A model generated the notes under the pieces. That model did not search any database, was not told the origin of the DNA, and worked only from the letters and a program-made list of their open reading frames with translations. Below are positions 1 to 9,621 of a stretch of DNA of 64,000 bases, piece after piece. The position numbers and the translations under genes are program-made. Every line of letters starts with the position of its first letter. Within the stretch, counting starts at the first letter, position 1. Origin of the DNA: Rothia mucilaginosa ATCC 25296 (GTDB lineage Bacteria > Actinomycetota > Actinomycetes > Actinomycetales > Micrococcaceae); NCBI RefSeq assembly GCF_000175615.1, contig NZ_ACVO01000024.1, positions 1 through 64,000 on the forward strand, read 5' to 3'.

Positions 1-93
1 CGCAAGCAGGGCGCCCAGCCCCAGTAGTGCGCCGCCACCCAACAGGGTACGGCGATTAATTTGGGTACGGTAAAGGAAGGTACGGGGCTCCAT
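1..93 (-). CDS. Exported protein, N-terminus only (Tat-like signal peptide)
   Basis: Only the first 31 codons are in the window; the gene continues past the left edge. The start ATG is preceded by a good ribosome site (AGGAG on the minus strand). The peptide has an n-region with a twin arginine (NRRTLLGGG, residues 13-21) followed by a hydrophobic Gly/Ala/Leu run, which fits a Tat signal peptide. No cleavage site or lipobox is visible before the edge, so a lipoprotein or a membrane anchor is also possible. The function cannot be told from this fragment. Confidence 0.6.
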   Translation of the reverse strand, partial: MEPRTFLYRTQINRRTLLGGGALLGLGALLA

Positions 94-460
94 AACGGTG
101 CGCTCCTATCGTCGGTGATGGTGTGTATGCACTTATCAGGCTGGTAAAAATGGTCGTTACATGACCGCCGGAAGAACCCAGCCGCGCAGCGCACCCAGCA
201 GGCGCAACAATGCGCCGCGGGAGGCTACATATAAAACCCTACCGCATATTTACAGTCGTTTGCTTTTGCAATGAGTGTAATAACAGCGAGCCATCATTAT
301 TCTAAGATTTTCAAGATTTACGCATTAACCAATAAGCTATCCCAAAAATTACTACCTCTACAAAGAGTTTTAAAATATTGGACAGAGATACCACTTCAAA
401 AAATAATTGCGGGGGATTTTCAATATCAAAATCCCCCGCAATTATTGTATTAAAATTTAT
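94..460. other. Intergenic boundary of the AT-rich island
   Basis: This 367-bp stretch changes composition at about position 235, from GC-rich DNA like the rest of the window to AT-rich DNA that continues into the DUF262 gene. It holds the ribosome site of the left-edge gene and a perfect terminator hairpin (402-446). I see no convincing coding region. A 60-codon frame at 271-453 lacks a ribosome site and runs through the terminator. Confidence 0.6.
402..446 (-). terminator. Rho-independent terminator of the DUF262 gene
   Basis: Perfect 19-bp inverted repeat (402-420 with 428-446) with a 7-nt loop. On the minus strand it is followed by a run of six T. It begins 15 nt past the stop codon of the DUF262 gene. 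It is AT-rich at its base like that gene, so it probably arrived with it. Confidence 0.9.
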
Positions 461-2329
461 TTACTTATATTTATCGAAGCTCCAAATTTCATCATAGCCT
501 CGCTCGGCCATTTTTTTCGTTCGATGTACAATATCTTCAAGAGTCCAAGATTTAGCTTCAAGAATTTCTGACGGTATATCCTGTGGCACCCGGACCTTCT
601 TCAATATAACCTGCTTTTCTAGGAAGGACTTATCCTTCAGGTCAACCCCATTTGTCTTTTTCCTTACAATAATAAGATTGCCCGGGGAGTTAATAATCCT
701 TGTAATCCTTTCTTTCTCAGCTTGTTTCCATTCATCGGTCACAATGTTTCCATTCTCATCTTTTACCTTTTCGTCGACAGCCGTATGCAATCGATTCACT
801 TCAGATTGTGGCATAATATGCTCAATTGTTTCAGGATTATCTGGCAACTCTTTGAACTCAGGCTGATATTTACGCAAAATATACCTAAGTAATTTTTGAT
901 TACTATCATTAGATTTATCATACTTGGCAACGTCCGGAAATTTTTTCACAAAAGATTCTTTACTCGTTATCTCCAACAAATATTTCTCAAACTCTTTTGC
1001 GAGAGAGTCTTGAATTTTCTGAATTCCACCTTGTTTACCGTTTCGAGGTGATGTCTTATATGTATCATTGGCATAGCGAGTGTACAGATTCTCAATCTTA
1101 CTACCCCTCACACTCTCAACCTTTGTAAAAATAAAATGGAAATCTTCAATCATTGAGAATAAGCGCTGAGTATTTTCTGGCTTGTAATGTCCGTCCCCTC
1201 CGTCAAAAAGACGCCTTAGAGTCGCCAAAATTAAAGGATTGGGTTGCGTTACACCAAAAGTCTGCAAGGCCTCAAGGGAAGGGATCCAGTTAGTATTTCT
1301 TACTGTTCGTTTTGCTTTATTGCCCCTCAAGATAGAAGCCTGGTTGTAGGTCGGCTCATACACAATTCGATAGGTTGACACATCTTCCAGGAGAGATGTC
1401 AGATATTTATGGGCACTCTCTGCATCTTGGATATTATTATGATATTTTTCAAAAGTTTTCTTCTTGCTAATTTTTCTTCCGTCAGACGCACCGATAGACA
1501 TCAAGTAATTATAGAAGTAGTCATCTTCCTTTATACCACCTGGAACAGGACACGTAGACAAGACGTCCAAGATTTTATTCCACATTTCAATATAGGTATC
1601 GTTGTTTCCGGTGTCGCTTAAGTGACTAAGAATGTGACTTTTAATCAAATCAGTCTGATTCAGTTTAACACCCCTTACATTCAAAGTCATAAATATGCGA
1701 TAAGCTCCACTAACATCACCCATTAAAATATCTACAAGAGTAAGCACTCGGATTTTATTGAGTAAATCCAATAAGCAGCTCTTCTTCTCTTCTAATGTTC
1801 CTTTGGAAACCATCCTTGAAATTTTTAGTTTAAAAAATTTATGTGCTTCCATAAGATTTTTTGAAGGTCCTGATGATATATACTGAGATTCAGTTAGGGC
1901 AGCCCTGCTATCCGAATCTGGAATATCGATGATGGAGCGATAATTATTATTAAAACCACCTTCACCATTTTCATAATTAATCTTATAAAAGGACTCAGTT
2001 GATCCTGTTACATCGGGCTTGATATAGTCATCAATTTTTCCACCCTTGACATCGCCAAGATCAATATAGGCGTCTCGAATAGCGGCGAGCAAAACAGAGA
2101 GAGTAGTTAAACGTTGCTGTCCGTCAACAATATAGTACTTATTTTTCCCAACAGGATATCGGATTATAGTTCCGATAAAATGTGATTTTTCGTTTGTTGT
2201 GATATCATTCCACAACTCCTCAAACTGTTTCTTCCTCCATGAATAAGGACGTTGGAACCTTGGGATGTAAAGTTCTTCCTCACGTTTCAAGAAGTCCGAT
2301 AGTTTTGTACTAAAGACGTTAATTTCCAC
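461..2329 (-). CDS. DUF262/DUF1524 protein, GmrSD-type putative defence nuclease
   Basis: Large protein of about 622 residues. The N-terminal DUF262 (GmrS-like, ParB-type NTPase) shows IPRFQRPYSW at about 22-31 and the hallmark DGQQR at about 69-73. The C-terminal DUF1524 (GmrD-like, HNH-type nuclease) shows EHIMPQ at about 503-508 and the later Asn of SPGNL near 551. Fused proteins of this kind act as modification-dependent (type IV) restriction enzymes or as the SspE partner of DNA phosphorothioation. No dnd or ssp genes are in the window, so a stand-alone anti-phage role is the simpler reading. I chose the GTG at 2329 because AAGGAG sits 5 nt upstream; the TTG one codon earlier is too close to it. 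The gene is clearly more AT-rich than its neighbours and uses A/T-ending codons freely, which suggests horizontal transfer. Confidence 0.85.
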   Translation of the reverse strand: MEINVFSTKLSDFLKREEELYIPRFQRPYSWRKKQFEELWNDITTNEKSHFIGTIIRYPVGKNKYYIVDGQQRLTTLSVLLAAIRDAYIDLGDVKGGKIDDYIKPDVTGSTESFYKINYENGEGGFNNNYRSIIDIPDSDSRAALTESQYISSGPSKNLMEAHKFFKLKISRMVSKGTLEEKKSCLLDLLNKIRVLTLVDILMGDVSGAYRIFMTLNVRGVKLNQTDLIKSHILSHLSDTGNNDTYIEMWNKILDVLSTCPVPGGIKEDDYFYNYLMSIGASDGRKISKKKTFEKYHNNIQDAESAHKYLTSLLEDVSTYRIVYEPTYNQASILRGNKAKRTVRNTNWIPSLEALQTFGVTQPNPLILATLRRLFDGGDGHYKPENTQRLFSMIEDFHFIFTKVESVRGSKIENLYTRYANDTYKTSPRNGKQGGIQKIQDSLAKEFEKYLLEITSKESFVKKFPDVAKYDKSNDSNQKLLRYILRKYQPEFKELPDNPETIEHIMPQSEVNRLHTAVDEKVKDENGNIVTDEWKQAEKERITRIINSPGNLIIVRKKTNGVDLKDKSFLEKQVILKKVRVPQDIPSEILEAKSWTLEDIVHRTKKMAERGYDEIWSFDKYK

Positions 2330-2518
2330 CAAATCTCCTTTGATGCATAGTGTAGTGGCGCAATCGTCGGTGCTGCACCACTCTGATAGTACTATCGCTC
2401 CAGGTCAGGGTGCAATCCACAACACACAAAACGCTAACAGAATCTCAGGTAAAAATTCAGCCCCCTCCCTCAGATACCAGCACAACCACCCCTTACACGT
2501 TGAGAGGGCACACAAAAG

Positions 2519-2560
2519 GGGGCACCGCCTCCACCCCCTACGGGTAGAGAACGGTGCCCC
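2519..2560 (-). terminator. Probable pyrD terminator
   Basis: GGGGCACCG (2519-2527) pairs with CGGTGCCCC (2552-2560). On the minus strand a short T run follows. It lies about 55 nt past the pyrD stop and marks the right border of the AT-rich island. Confidence 0.65.
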
Positions 2561-2616
2561 TTCCAGCACGCAGAGTCAGCGTGCCGGGAAGCATAACGCC
2601 CCCGCCTGCAAACCTT

Positions 2617-3705
<1,089 letters not shown>

Positions 3706-3774
3706 TTGTTCTCCCTAGTGTTGGAGGGTGTGGGTGGTTTATGGGGCTATGAGCCGGGACTGTATGCCGGGCCG

Positions 3775-4566
3775 CTACTTGTCGTTGGCGACGGCGTCGA
3801 CAGCGCCACCATAGCGGCGGTCGCGGCGCGCATACTCTTCGACAGCTTCCCAGAGGGTGCGGCGGTCAACGTCGGGCCAGAGCACGTTCATGAAAATCAT
3901 CTCGGCGTAGGCGCTCTGCCACAGCAAAAAGTTCGAGATGCGCTGCTCACCGGAGGAACGCAGGAACAGGTCAACATCGGGCAGGTCGGGCTCGTCCAGG
4001 TACTTCTGGATGGTCTTTTCGGTAATGTTGCCGGGCTTGAGCTTGCCCGCCACAGCGTCCGCTGCGATAGCTGCCGCCGCGTCGGCGATTTCTGCGCGGC
4101 CGCCGTAGTTCACGCACATGGTGAGGGTGCAGACGGTGTTGTCGATGGTTTCGCGCTCGCAGTGTTCGAGCTCTTCGATGACGTTTTTCCACAGCTTGGG
4201 TCGGCGGCCAGCCCAGCGGATGCGCACACCCCAGGTTTTGAGGGTTGCCAGCTGACGCTGTAGCACCTCGGTGGAGAAACGCATAATGAACGCGACTTCG
4301 CTGGGTGAACGCTTCCAGTTTTCGGTGGAGAACGCGTAGGCGGTCACGTACGGGATGCCCATTTCGATAGCGCCCGCAACAACGTCCAGCAGTGCCGCCT
4401 CGCCGGCGCGGTGGCCCTCGGTGCGGGGCAGGCCGCGTTCGTTCGCCCAGCGTCCGTTACCGTCCATCACGACGGCGACGTGCTGCGGGATGAACTTCTT
4501 CGGGATTGGCGGCGGGGTTGCCCCGGTGGGGTGTGCGGGCGGGGGTACGGGCTGGGTGCGTGCCAT
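3775..4566 (-). CDS. uppS: Isoprenyl transferase (undecaprenyl diphosphate synthase family)
   Basis: Cis-prenyltransferase that extends isoprenyl diphosphates to the long lipid carrier used for peptidoglycan and wall polymers. The 263 residues carry the family hallmarks: MDGNGRWA with the catalytic Asp near residue 34, [17 protein letters not shown], and the C-terminal [20 protein letters not shown] segment. The first 25 residues are Pro-rich and not conserved. It lies just downstream of recO on the same strand, an order common in actinobacteria. Whether the product is C55 or a shorter chain cannot be read from the sequence. Confidence 0.93.
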   Translation of the reverse strand: MARTQPVPPPAHPTGATPPPIPKKFIPQHVAVVMDGNGRWANERGLPRTEGHRAGEAALLDVVAGAIEMGIPYVTAYAFSTENWKRSPSEVAFIMRFSTEVLQRQLATLKTWGVRIRWAGRRPKLWKNVIEELEHCERETIDNTVCTLTMCVNYGGRAEIADAAAAIAADAVAGKLKPGNITEKTIQKYLDEPDLPDVDLFLRSSGEQRISNFLLWQSAYAEMIFMNVLWPDVDRRTLWEAVEEYARRDRRYGGAVDAVANDK

Positions 4567-4741
4567 GTGTGCCTTTCTTCCCTGGCGGGTTCTCCCCCGG
4601 GGTCGTTTGCCTAGATATGCGCCAGATATAAACCTGGCGTGCTGTTAGCTATTTTACCGTGACATAGCGCGCATGGGTGGGTACTTCGGGGGTTATTTTG
4701 CGTCCTGGTTGGCCCATGTTTGACGCATCAGCGTGCATCTT

Positions 4742-5593
4742 TTACGATGCAGGAATTTCCGCTTCGAGGGCGCTCGCCGTTTTCAGGGGATGTTCGAGCA
4801 GGTTCTGGGTGGTTTTCAGGTAGAGTCCCAGAATTTTGGAGGCGACCGGCACCGGTGCTGCGTCAATAGTCGCCCAGGCGCGCGGATCCGCCGATGCGGT
4901 AGCGAGCGCATAGCCGAGCTCTTCGGCGCGCAGACCGGTTAGGGGTGTGTCGGCGGCGGGTGCACATTGGGGGCAGAGGACCGTGTGGTGCCCGTAGGTG
5001 TGGGCGGTATGGAAGGCAATGTACCTGCCGCTTCCGCTTGTAGCGCCGGGGGCACTACTGTCTACCCCGTTATCGCCCCGGCTATCGGCGTTCACGAGCG
5101 GGTTTCCGCATCGGGTGCAGTTCTCACCGATGAGCGGCCAGCCGGCGGCGTTCATGCTGCGCGCCAGGTATCGGGTCAGGATCCTCTGCGGCACATGCTG
5201 CCCGTGCGCGAGCGCGGCAAGCGCCCCGTGTGTGAGGGTGTAAATGTCGGCGGTGCTGTCGGTGTCCTTGGTGAGTGCTTCCGCCAGTTCGGCGATGGTG
5301 GAGGCGCACGTGTACGCATTGTAGTTCGCCATGATGGGTGCGGTGTAGGCGTGCAGGGTTGCCGCCTGGGTGATGGTGTGCAGGTTGGTTCTGCCGCGGC
5401 TGAAGGACAGGTCGGTGTGCATGAACGGTTCGAGTCGTCCACCGAATTTGGAGGTGGGTTTGCGTACGGCTTTGGCGACGGCGTGGGTGATTCCGCCGTC
5501 GCGGGTGAGCATGATGATGATGCGGTCGGTTTCGCCGAGTTTTTGGGTGCGGAGGATAAGGGCGGCGTCGCGCCAGGTGCGGGGTTCGCTCAC
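4742..5593 (-). CDS. recO: DNA repair protein RecO
   Basis: Recombination mediator that works with RecR to load RecA on SSB-coated DNA. The 283-residue protein has the N-terminal OB-fold (WRDAALILRTQKLGETDRIIIMLTRDGG) and, in the C-terminal half, two Cys pairs (CTRC and CPQC) of the zinc-binding site. A non-conserved Asp/Gly/Ser-rich insert lies between the pairs. The start is a GTG with GGAG upstream. It is probably transcribed with uppS, although 175 nt separate them. Confidence 0.93.
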   Translation of the reverse strand: MSEPRTWRDAALILRTQKLGETDRIIIMLTRDGGITHAVAKAVRKPTSKFGGRLEPFMHTDLSFSRGRTNLHTITQAATLHAYTAPIMANYNAYTCASTIAELAEALTKDTDSTADIYTLTHGALAALAHGQHVPQRILTRYLARSMNAAGWPLIGENCTRCGNPLVNADSRGDNGVDSSAPGATSGSGRYIAFHTAHTYGHHTVLCPQCAPAADTPLTGLRAEELGYALATASADPRAWATIDAAPVPVASKILGLYLKTTQNLLEHPLKTASALEAEIPAS

Positions 5594-5708
5594 GGGTGTC
5601 TCCGTTCTCGGTGCATGCTCGGTGGGTATCGGGGGTCAGGTGTTCGGCGGGCGCTGAAGGCAGTAAGCGCTGAGGGCAGGGGCTGCGCGGGTGTTGCGGG
5701 TACGGTTC

Positions 5709-5753
5709 GACCCCTGCCGTATTACCCCGCATAGGGGGTACCGGTCAGGGGTC
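5709..5753. other. Hairpin between recO and the small acidic-protein gene
   Basis: GACCCCTG (5709-5716) pairs with CAGGGGTC (5746-5753), with further inner pairing. No U tract follows on either strand, so it may be a weak terminator or an RNA processing element. Confidence 0.35.
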
Positions 5754-5781
5754 GGTCCGTAACGTATGGGCGAGGCGCTAT

Positions 5782-6057
5782 TTAGTCCTCGTACTCAATA
5801 TCGTCGTCGATGTCGTCTTCATCGTCGAGGATTTCTTCAAGGTCATCCTCGTCTTCATCACCGTAGACGCTCAAGGGAGTGACCTCGTTGTACGCCTCGA
5901 AGAGGGCATCTTCGTAGGCTTCGAAGGCGTTGGCGATTTCTACGTATGCCTCATCGACGGCAGAGTCGTGCTCGCCGGTTCGGTTTACGACGGCGGTCAG
6001 GTGCGCCTCCAGCGCGTCAAGGAGGCGGGTGAGTTCGGTGCGAGGATCAATGCTCAT
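5782..6057 (-). CDS. Small acidic hypothetical protein
   Basis: Protein of 91 residues that I do not recognise. Residues 1-60 look like two amphipathic helices (LTRLLDALEAHLTAVVNR and AYVEIANAFEAYEDALFEAYNEV). The last 25 or so residues are almost all Asp and Glu (DEDEDDLEEILDDEDD), as in DNA mimics and chaperone-like tails. No membrane segment or Cys is present. There is no clear ribosome site. A TAGAAT -10 element ends 6 nt before the ATG, so the mRNA may be leaderless. Codon use is typical of the genome, so I take it as real. Confidence 0.7.
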   Translation of the reverse strand: MSIDPRTELTRLLDALEAHLTAVVNRTGEHDSAVDEAYVEIANAFEAYEDALFEAYNEVTPLSVYGDEDEDDLEEILDDEDDIDDDIEYED

Positions 6058-6441
6058 GCCATTATTCTACTACCTACGCGCCTATGGTGTGCGCCGGGCG
6101 GTCATACGGCGGTTTAAACGCGGAACTGTGAACGGGCGCGGCAGGTGAATCGACGGGTAAATTCGGTGCCACCAAGAGAACGCCAAATCCAGAGCGGTAA
6201 GCCCAGGTTGGTCAAGCCAGGTGAGCAAGCCAGCTAGTCAAGCGAAGCATGCACGCGGCACATCAAACCCCGCATAAAAACCTTACAGACACAGCGAACC
6301 CGCCGTCCCCAGCTTCCCCACTCCTCAAGGGGCGGGTGCCGGGTGCGGCGGGTTCTTCTGTCGGTTAGCTCAGCTTTACGCTGCGCCTACTGAATGTTTG
6401 CTTCTTACGGGTTGAGCCCGAGAGAATTAGAAGCCGGGTTT
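6058..6441. other. Intergenic region downstream of ldh
   Basis: These 384 bp hold the putative leaderless promoter of the small acidic-protein gene (minus-strand TAGAAT at 6064-6069) and the ldh terminator (6296-6355). Short imperfect copies of CAAGCCAG occur at about 6210-6240. I see no gene. Confidence 0.5.
6296..6355 (-). terminator. Probable ldh terminator
   Basis: A perfect 10-bp stem (6296-6305 with 6346-6355) encloses a GC-rich loop with further pairing. The U tract is weak on the minus strand and T-rich on the plus strand. It lies about 85 nt past the ldh stop. Confidence 0.55.
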
Positions 6442-7401
6442 TTAGAAGCCCAGGGAAGCTGCGGATGCGCGGATTGCCTCAGCGGATGCCTTCAGCTGTG
6501 CCAGCTCAGCCTCGTTCATGGGAACCTCGAGCACGCGCTGGATGCCCTCACGGTTCACGATGGTGGGCAGGGACAGTGCAACGTCCTTGAAGCCGTACAG
6601 CTCGCCTGCAATGGTGGTGGAGACGGGCAGCACTGCGTTCTGGCCGCCGAGGAATGCCTCAGCGATACGTGCACCGGAGATACCGATTGCGTAGTTGGTG
6701 GAACCCTTGCCCTCGATAACCTTGTATGCTGCGCGCATAGCTTCAGTTGCCAGTTCTGCACGGACCTCGTCGGTGAAGACGAGCTTGCCGTCCTGCTCCC
6801 ACTCGGTCAGGGGAACCATACCGATGTTTGCTGCAGACCAGACGGGGAACTCGGAGTCGCCGTGCTCGCCAACAACGTTTGCGTGAACGCTCTTGATGGA
6901 GACGCCAGCCTTGTTAGCGATCAGCCAACGCAGGCGGGAGGAGTCCAGAACGGTACCGGAGGACAGCACGCGGTTTGCGGGCAGGCCGGTAATCTTCTGA
7001 GCCACAACGGTGAGAACGTCACAGGGGTTGGTGACGAGCATGATGATCGCGTTGGGTGCTACGGACAGAATGTTCGGCAGCAGCTTCTCGAGGATTGCGA
7101 CGTTTGCGCCTGCCAGTTCGAGGCGGGGCTGGCCGGGCTTCTGGCGAGCACCAGCGGTGATGATGACCATGTCGCAGTCGCGCAGCAGTTCGATGTCGTC
7201 GCCACCGGTTACGGTTGCTTCGTGTGCGAACATTGCGCCGTGTGCGATGTCCAGTGCTTCAGCGTGTGCGCGCTTGCCGTCGATGTCGTACAGGACGATT
7301 TCGTCTGCGGAGCCGCGGACCATAGCTGCGTATGCGGTTGCGCTACCGACGCCGCCTGCACCGATGACGCCGAGCTTGGTGGGGTTGTTGACACCGTTCA
7401 T
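6442..7401 (-). CDS. ldh: L-lactate dehydrogenase
   Basis: Cytoplasmic NAD enzyme that reduces pyruvate to L-lactate and regenerates NAD in fermentation. The 319 residues show the Rossmann loop GAGGVGS (14-20), the mobile-loop segment ARQKPGQPR (85-93) with the lactate-type Gln at 87 and a substrate-binding Arg, LDSSRLR with the Asp and Arg of the active site (about 153-156), and GEHGDSE with catalytic His 180. Malate dehydrogenase would have Arg in place of Gln 87. No Rex-type operator is visible in the 276-nt upstream gap. The ribosome site on the minus strand is AAGAGGG. Confidence 0.95.
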   Translation of the reverse strand: MNGVNNPTKLGVIGAGGVGSATAYAAMVRGSADEIVLYDIDGKRAHAEALDIAHGAMFAHEATVTGGDDIELLRDCDMVIITAGARQKPGQPRLELAGANVAILEKLLPNILSVAPNAIIMLVTNPCDVLTVVAQKITGLPANRVLSSGTVLDSSRLRWLIANKAGVSIKSVHANVVGEHGDSEFPVWSAANIGMVPLTEWEQDGKLVFTDEVRAELATEAMRAAYKVIEGKGSTNYAIGISGARIAEAFLGGQNAVLPVSTTIAGELYGFKDVALSLPTIVNREGIQRVLEVPMNEAELAQLKASAEAIRASAASLGF

Positions 7402-7677
7402 TGCTGTATGCCCTCTTTTCGTGAGAGTTATCCGTGTGGTGCGAGAGGATTCTCGCGTGGTTTATCGGGAAGCGGGTGTGTGCCTCGGAGTCGGCTTCCC
7501 TGGTGTGGGCGTTCTCCCCCGGTGGGCTCGCTTCGTTACTTTCTATTATGCCGCAGATTCTGCGTTTTGTGTTGGGTTATTTTGCTTTTTTCGATGGGTC
7601 ATAGTGACTTTATGGGTTGTGGATGGTGTTTTTCACTCATAAAACCAAATAATGACGTTCTGACCTTTTGAGCAAGC

Positions 7678-9282
7678 TCACATGCCGCTAAAGTAGCCCT
7701 CCACGTCCACGGCACCGCCGGAAGCCTCAAAATCGGCGCGCACCGCCTCCGCCAACTCATCATCAACCAGGAAGTCCAAAGCCACAGACGCCAAACCGAA
7801 CGCCGCATCCAGGGCAGCATCCACCGCCGCCGGGGTGTCAGCACAGTGCGCGAACTCCACCGTGTGCATACCGGTACCCTCGGGCGCAATCTGAATGAGC
7901 GGGTGAATACCGGGCACGCGCAGGCTCACATTACCGAAATCAGTAGAAGCCGCCAGGGTGTCACTGACCGTTCCGGGCGGATACGGGTGGCGACCCACCG
8001 AACGCTGAGCCGAAACCCAACGCTTCAACAGCGGGCGGTTCGTACGCACCGGCATGGTCATCGGCGAAGAATCCCACGTCACCTCCGCACTCACGCCAGC
8101 CATAAGCGCCGCACCGCGCAGCACCTCCTCAACCCGTCGCGACAGAGCACGCAGAGTCGGCGCGTGCTTAGAACGGATATTAATGTGCAGGCTCGCGGCG
8201 GCAGGAATCAGGTTCGGGGCGTCCCCGCCGTGGTCAATAATCGCGTGAATACGGTCAGAACCGGGAATCTGCTGACGCAACAAGCCCAAACCTTGATACG
8301 CCAGGTTCGCCGCATCCAGCGCGTTGCGACCCATAAACGGGTGCGAGGACGCGTGCGCGCTCACACCCGTATAAGTCACACGGCATTCACGGCGACCCAG
8401 CCACGCCTGATCAGCCACGTCGATAAAGTAGGGGTGCACCATAATGGCGGCATCCACCCGCTCGAACGCGCCGGCGCGCGCCATCAGCTCCTTACCGGCG
8501 TCGGACTCTTCGGCGGGCGTGCCGTAGTAGAGGACCCTACCGCTGAACGCCTCGGGTCCGGTAACGAGCGCATCCGCCAGGGCAAAGAAAGCACCCAGCC
8601 CGGAGACCGCAATGACGTTATGGCCGCAGCCGTGACCGATGCCCGGCAGCGCGTCATATTCGGAGAGAATCGCGATGGTGCGGTGTGTGGCGGGGTCGTA
8701 GTCGGCGCTGGTGAGCTCCACCTTGAACGCGGTATCCAGGCCGAAGGCGGGGTACTCGATCCTGAGGTTCGGGTAGGCTTCGCGGACCGCATCAACGAGC
8801 GTGCGGGAGGCGAAATACTCCTCGTAGGCAGTCTCAGGGTGCGCGTGAATCGCCTTGAGAATTGCGGTCAGGGAGTCCGCACGGGTGGCGACGGATTCGG
8901 CGAGGTCGCGGCGAATATGCGCCAGCCCGCTGTCTTCGTCGAGGCGGTGACCGTGATGCACGCCGTGGCCCTTTCCATGACCGCGCCCCTTTCCATAACC
9001 GTGGCGCTCGCCGTGGCTACGTTCCGGCTCGGGCTGACCGTGGTCAGCATGTTCCTGCTCGGGATGCGCGTGCCCGCGCTTGCGGCGGTGCTCAGCGGCA
9101 CGCTTACGCCGCTCGGTTTCGAGGGCAAGAATCTCGGAGTACTCGCTACCGCGCACGCAATCAGCGTCGGGCGCGTCATAGTGGCGGGTTATTGCGGCGG
9201 GTCGGTTCGGTGCCGTTCGACCGGAGCTGTCAGAAGTGGGCTGGGTGTGGGCGGCGGTGCCCTGTGCGTTCGCGTCAGTCAT
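7678..9282 (-). CDS. M20-family amidohydrolase with histidine-rich N-terminal extension
   Basis: Metallopeptidase or amidohydrolase of the M20 (AbgB/M20D-like) family. Metal-site motifs are LSEYDALPG (206-214), GHGCGHN (216-222) and TPAEES (255-260), followed by the dimerisation domain (GVSAHASSHPFMGRNALDA). Related enzymes release amino acids from N-acyl or p-aminobenzoyl-glutamate conjugates; the substrate here is unknown. The enzyme domain starts at about residue 120. The first 118 residues are extra: a charged helix followed by a region (65-112) with 12 His, many Gly and charged residues, which looks like a metal-binding tail. There is no signal peptide. It is divergent from the butanediol dehydrogenase gene. 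Confidence 0.85.
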   Translation of the reverse strand: MTDANAQGTAAHTQPTSDSSGRTAPNRPAAITRHYDAPDADCVRGSEYSEILALETERRKRAAEHRRKRGHAHPEQEHADHGQPEPERSHGERHGYGKGRGHGKGHGVHHGHRLDEDSGLAHIRRDLAESVATRADSLTAILKAIHAHPETAYEEYFASRTLVDAVREAYPNLRIEYPAFGLDTAFKVELTSADYDPATHRTIAILSEYDALPGIGHGCGHNVIAVSGLGAFFALADALVTGPEAFSGRVLYYGTPAEESDAGKELMARAGAFERVDAAIMVHPYFIDVADQAWLGRRECRVTYTGVSAHASSHPFMGRNALDAANLAYQGLGLLRQQIPGSDRIHAIIDHGGDAPNLIPAAASLHINIRSKHAPTLRALSRRVEEVLRGAALMAGVSAEVTWDSSPMTMPVRTNRPLLKRWVSAQRSVGRHPYPPGTVSDTLAASTDFGNVSLRVPGIHPLIQIAPEGTGMHTVEFAHCADTPAAVDAALDAAFGLASVALDFLVDDELAEAVRADFEASGGAVDVEGYFSGM

Positions 9283-9359
9283 GCTTCTACGCTACCGTCT
9301 GCGCTCGCCGGGCGCTAGATGCTCGGGCGTGATGGAGTCGAAAACACCCAAAAAGAAAT

Positions 9360-9389
9360 TTGTGTCACATAAAAGAAAATTTGTATATA
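9360..9389 (+). promoter_or_regulatory. Candidate bdhA promoter
   Basis: TTGTGT (9360-9365) and TATATA (9384-9389) are separated by 18 nt in an AT-rich stretch. The predicted transcript start falls inside the palindrome that follows. Confidence 0.45.
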
Positions 9390-9414
9390 TCCTAGGAATC
9401 TTTGATTCATAGGA
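9390..9414. promoter_or_regulatory. Operator-like inverted repeat next to the bdhA promoter
   Basis: Arms TCCTAGGAATC (9390-9400) and GATTCATAGGA (9404-9414) are inverted repeats with one mismatch and a 3-nt spacer. The site abuts the -10 element, a position typical for a repressor. The regulator is not encoded nearby. Confidence 0.5.
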
Positions 9415-9621
9415 GTAGCGTTAAGCACATGGGAGCGACAATCCAGCCGCACCCATCACCATCCGGCGCTAGCGATGCGAATGCCGGCAGGACAGTTCAC
9501 AACCGGTCCAGACCATGTCGTTTGGGCCTCTGTCAACACCGTGACAGACCCACGGATGCGAACCGTACCAGCAAGCACACACCGCAGTGAGCGCCACAAC
9601 CACGCTAAGGAGCTCCATCCC

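Larger units (their letters stand above)
9283..9621. other. Divergent intergenic region between the M20 gene and bdhA
   Basis: These 339 bp carry the promoter and operator-like palindrome described separately at 9360-9414. The remaining 200 bp up to bdhA form a long untranslated leader with no recognised riboswitch. No gene is seen. Confidence 0.55.

Noticed and set aside
271-453. A 60-codon frame at the left border of the AT-rich islet
   Set aside because: It has no ribosome site, and its last third is the terminator hairpin of the DUF262 gene.
7402-7677. Search for a Rex or CRP operator before ldh
   Set aside because: No TTGTGAA-N4-TTCACAA or TGTGA-N6-TCACA match is present. Only single half-sites occur.
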